From NCBI GenBank assembly GCA_026387995.1, contig JAPLKQ010000174.1, forward strand, positions 1,106 through 8,645: a stretch of 7,540 bases of DNA. Direction: 5' to 3'. Origin of the DNA: Bacillota bacterium (GTDB lineage: Bacteria > Bacillota_I > Bacilli_A > RFN20 > CAG-826). Shown here in pieces: positions 6,619-7,540 of the stretch; the first letter of the stretch is position 1, and the number at the start of each line of letters is the position of its first letter. The notes under the pieces were generated by a model. The model worked only from the letters and a program-made list of their open reading frames with translations. It was not told where the DNA came from and did no database searches. The position numbers and the translations under genes are program-made.

Positions 6619-6622
6619 CAAA
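6600..6622. promoter_or_regulatory. Operator-like palindrome over the GH32 promoter
   Basis: TTTGTTAA (6600-6607) and TAAACAAA (6615-6622) form an inverted repeat with one mismatch in eight and a 7-base spacer. It covers the -35 and the promoter spacer, so a dimeric repressor bound here would block transcription. Sugar-responsive control, common for GH32 genes, is an inference; no regulator gene lies in the window. Confidence 0.45.
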
Positions 6623-6655
6623 TATGTTATTTTACCGTGATGCCTCTTAAGTATT

Positions 6656-6793
6656 ATGCAAAAGGCGAAAAATTACAATGAGTATTTTGAGAATATATTT
6701 TTGGGGTGGATTCTAGCTATTGTCGTATTTATTTTTCTAAACTCAAAAAACGTCATTTTTCACTCATTCAAGGTCCTTTTCCAAAGGTGTTAG
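6656..6793 (+). CDS. Doubtful 45-aa single-membrane-span ORF
   Basis: An ATG at 6656 opens 45 codons ending at TAG 6791-6793. Residues about 14-28 (IFLGWILAIVVFIFL) would make a membrane helix, with charged residues on both sides. Against it: there is no ribosome site, the region is AT-rich so hydrophobic codons arise by chance, and codon use (TTT, ATT, AAC, TTA) is unlike the neighbours. Listed only as a candidate. Confidence 0.2.
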   Translation: MQKAKNYNEYFENIFLGWILAIVVFIFLNSKNVIFHSFKVLFQRC

Positions 6794-6798
6794 GCAGA

Positions 6799-6807
6799 TG
6801 GTATAAT
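6799..6807 (+). promoter_or_regulatory. Extended -10 promoter of the VTT-domain gene
   Basis: TGGTATAAT gives a perfect TATAAT (6802-6807) with an extended TGN. The -35 region is poor (TTTCCA at 6778-6783, 18 bases away), which extended -10 promoters tolerate. Transcription would start near 6814, with a leader of about 70 bases. Confidence 0.6.
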
Positions 6808-6811
6808 AAAC

Positions 6812-6826
6812 ACATCCCATGGATGT
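6812..6826. repeat. Small perfect palindrome at the predicted transcription start
   Basis: ACATCC (6812-6817) and GGATGT (6821-6826) are perfect inverted arms around CAT. The position at the predicted +1 would suit an operator or a 5' end hairpin in the RNA. Confidence 0.4.
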
Positions 6827-6882
6827 CCAATGTGTCATCCCTTATGAACTGATAAATTTAAATAGAATGTGAGAACGAAAAG

Positions 6883-7540
6883 ATGAAAAAAGTCCTATCC
6901 GTGAACGAGACGAAAGAAAAAAAGCGAAAACGTTTAGTCATTATCGTGACGATTGCCGTGATGGCAATCGGTTGGACCTTAGGATTTTTATTTGTCCTCG
7001 ACTCCGTTTTTGGCTTTCTCGACGGTTTTAAGACCTTCATCGCCTCCTTGGGCGTATGGTCATGGATCGTTTTTTCCGCATTATTCATCGTCATTACGAG
7101 TGCCTTCTTCTTTATCGGCGGGATCGGCAGTTCGTTTATCTACCTCGCCAACATGCTGTTTCATCCGACGATGAATGCTTTCATCCTTTCCACAATCTGC
7201 TTATTTGCGATTTCCTTAATTCAGTACTGGCTGGGTCGCAAGATTGGCGTAAAACCCTTCCGCTGGGCCATTGGCGACAAAGCCTATGAGCAGGCTAATA
7301 AAGTGACGGGGTCCCCGACCTTTATCGCCCTAGCGCTTCTATTACCCTATTTTCCGGATAGTTTGGTCTGCTTCTTTGCCGGCGCCAGCAAAATGAAATT
7401 TTGGACCTTCTTCTTCGTCGCCCTCATCATGCGGAGCGTCGGCGTGGCCGGCATCTGTTTCTTCGGCAGCGGCATCTTATCGATGGATACCTGGACCCCG
7501 GTCTTTGCGGCCCTCGGGACGTTGCCGACATTGATGCTGA
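6883..7540 (+). CDS. VTT-domain (DedA/TVP38-like) membrane protein, C-terminus cut off
   Basis: 219 codons are visible before the right edge. A short, very basic cytoplasmic N-terminus (KEKKRKR at 11-17) is followed by a membrane helix at about 18-38. More hydrophobic segments lie at about 58-80, 98-118, 146-168 and 173-195. The VTT signature is seen in Y115-W-L-G-R-K-I-G122 and LPYFPDSLVCFFAGASKM (154-171), with a conserved-type Arg at 184. Relatives (DedA, YdjX/Z, TVP38, TMEM41B) move or scramble lipids such as undecaprenyl phosphate; the exact cargo here cannot be told. The ATG at 6883 is preceded only by a weak purine-rich stretch (GAACGAAAAG), but the basic N-terminus supports this start. 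It has its own promoter and no visible operon partner. Confidence 0.85.
   Translation, partial: MKKVLSVNETKEKKRKRLVIIVTIAVMAIGWTLGFLFVLDSVFGFLDGFKTFIASLGVWSWIVFSALFIVITSAFFFIGGIGSSFIYLANMLFHPTMNAFILSTICLFAISLIQYWLGRKIGVKPFRWAIGDKAYEQANKVTGSPTFIALALLLPYFPDSLVCFFAGASKMKFWTFFFVALIMRSVGVAGICFFGSGILSMDTWTPVFAALGTLPTLML

Larger units (their letters stand above)
6498..6882. other. Divergent intergenic region
   Basis: This 385-base AT-rich spacer lies between the leftward GH32 gene and the rightward membrane-protein gene. It holds the GH32 ribosome site, the GH32 promoter (6590-6618) with an overlapping palindrome (6600-6622), an unconvincing 45-codon membrane ORF (6656-6793), and an extended -10 promoter (6802-6807) followed by a small palindrome (6812-6826). 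Nothing else coding or RNA-like is visible. Confidence 0.7.

Overview
The window reads as chromosomal DNA from a bacterium of the Firmicutes/Mycoplasmatota kind, perhaps one of the uncultured Bacilli-like gut lineages. This is an inference. It rests on clear AG-rich Shine-Dalgarno sites, sigma-A-like promoters, AT-rich spacers, two Cys-anchored lipoproteins without an outer-membrane context, and a serine-rich spacer after the lipid anchor. TGA and TAA both end genes here, so the standard code applies and this is not a TGA=Trp mycoplasma.

Layout, left to right. (1) A leftward lipoprotein metallophosphoesterase, cut by the left edge (about 1-427). (2) A 334-base divergent spacer (428-761) with a rightward promoter, a long inverted repeat, and an AT-rich hairpin followed by a T run. 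(3) A rightward cluster at 762-4774: a BaiN/HI0933-type flavoprotein, an overlapping COG2509-type FAD dehydrogenase, and 40 bases later a surface lipoprotein with a ComEC-like metallo-beta-lactamase domain. (4) A compact, self-contained small-protein gene (promoter 4784-4811, 5' hairpin, strong ribosome site, 41-codon reading frame 4880-5005, terminator 5021-5056). (5) A leftward glycoside hydrolase family 32 gene (5070-6497), full length but interrupted by one in-frame TAA and with altered active-site motifs. (6) A 385-base divergent spacer with a promoter and operator-like palindrome for the GH32 gene, an extended -10 promoter for the next gene, and a doubtful 45-codon membrane ORF. (7) A rightward VTT/DedA-like membrane protein running off the right edge.

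How the genes fit together: the two flavoproteins are almost certainly co-translated and probably share redox or housekeeping roles that the sequence does not name. The two lipoproteins act outside the membrane on unknown substrates, probably as metal-dependent hydrolases. The GH32 gene would have supplied cytoplasmic hydrolysis of fructose-containing sugars, but looks decayed or recently inactivated. No phage, transposon, CRISPR, tRNA or rRNA signal was seen. The least explained items are the 41-aa small-protein transcription unit and the nonsense-interrupted, motif-divergent GH32 gene.
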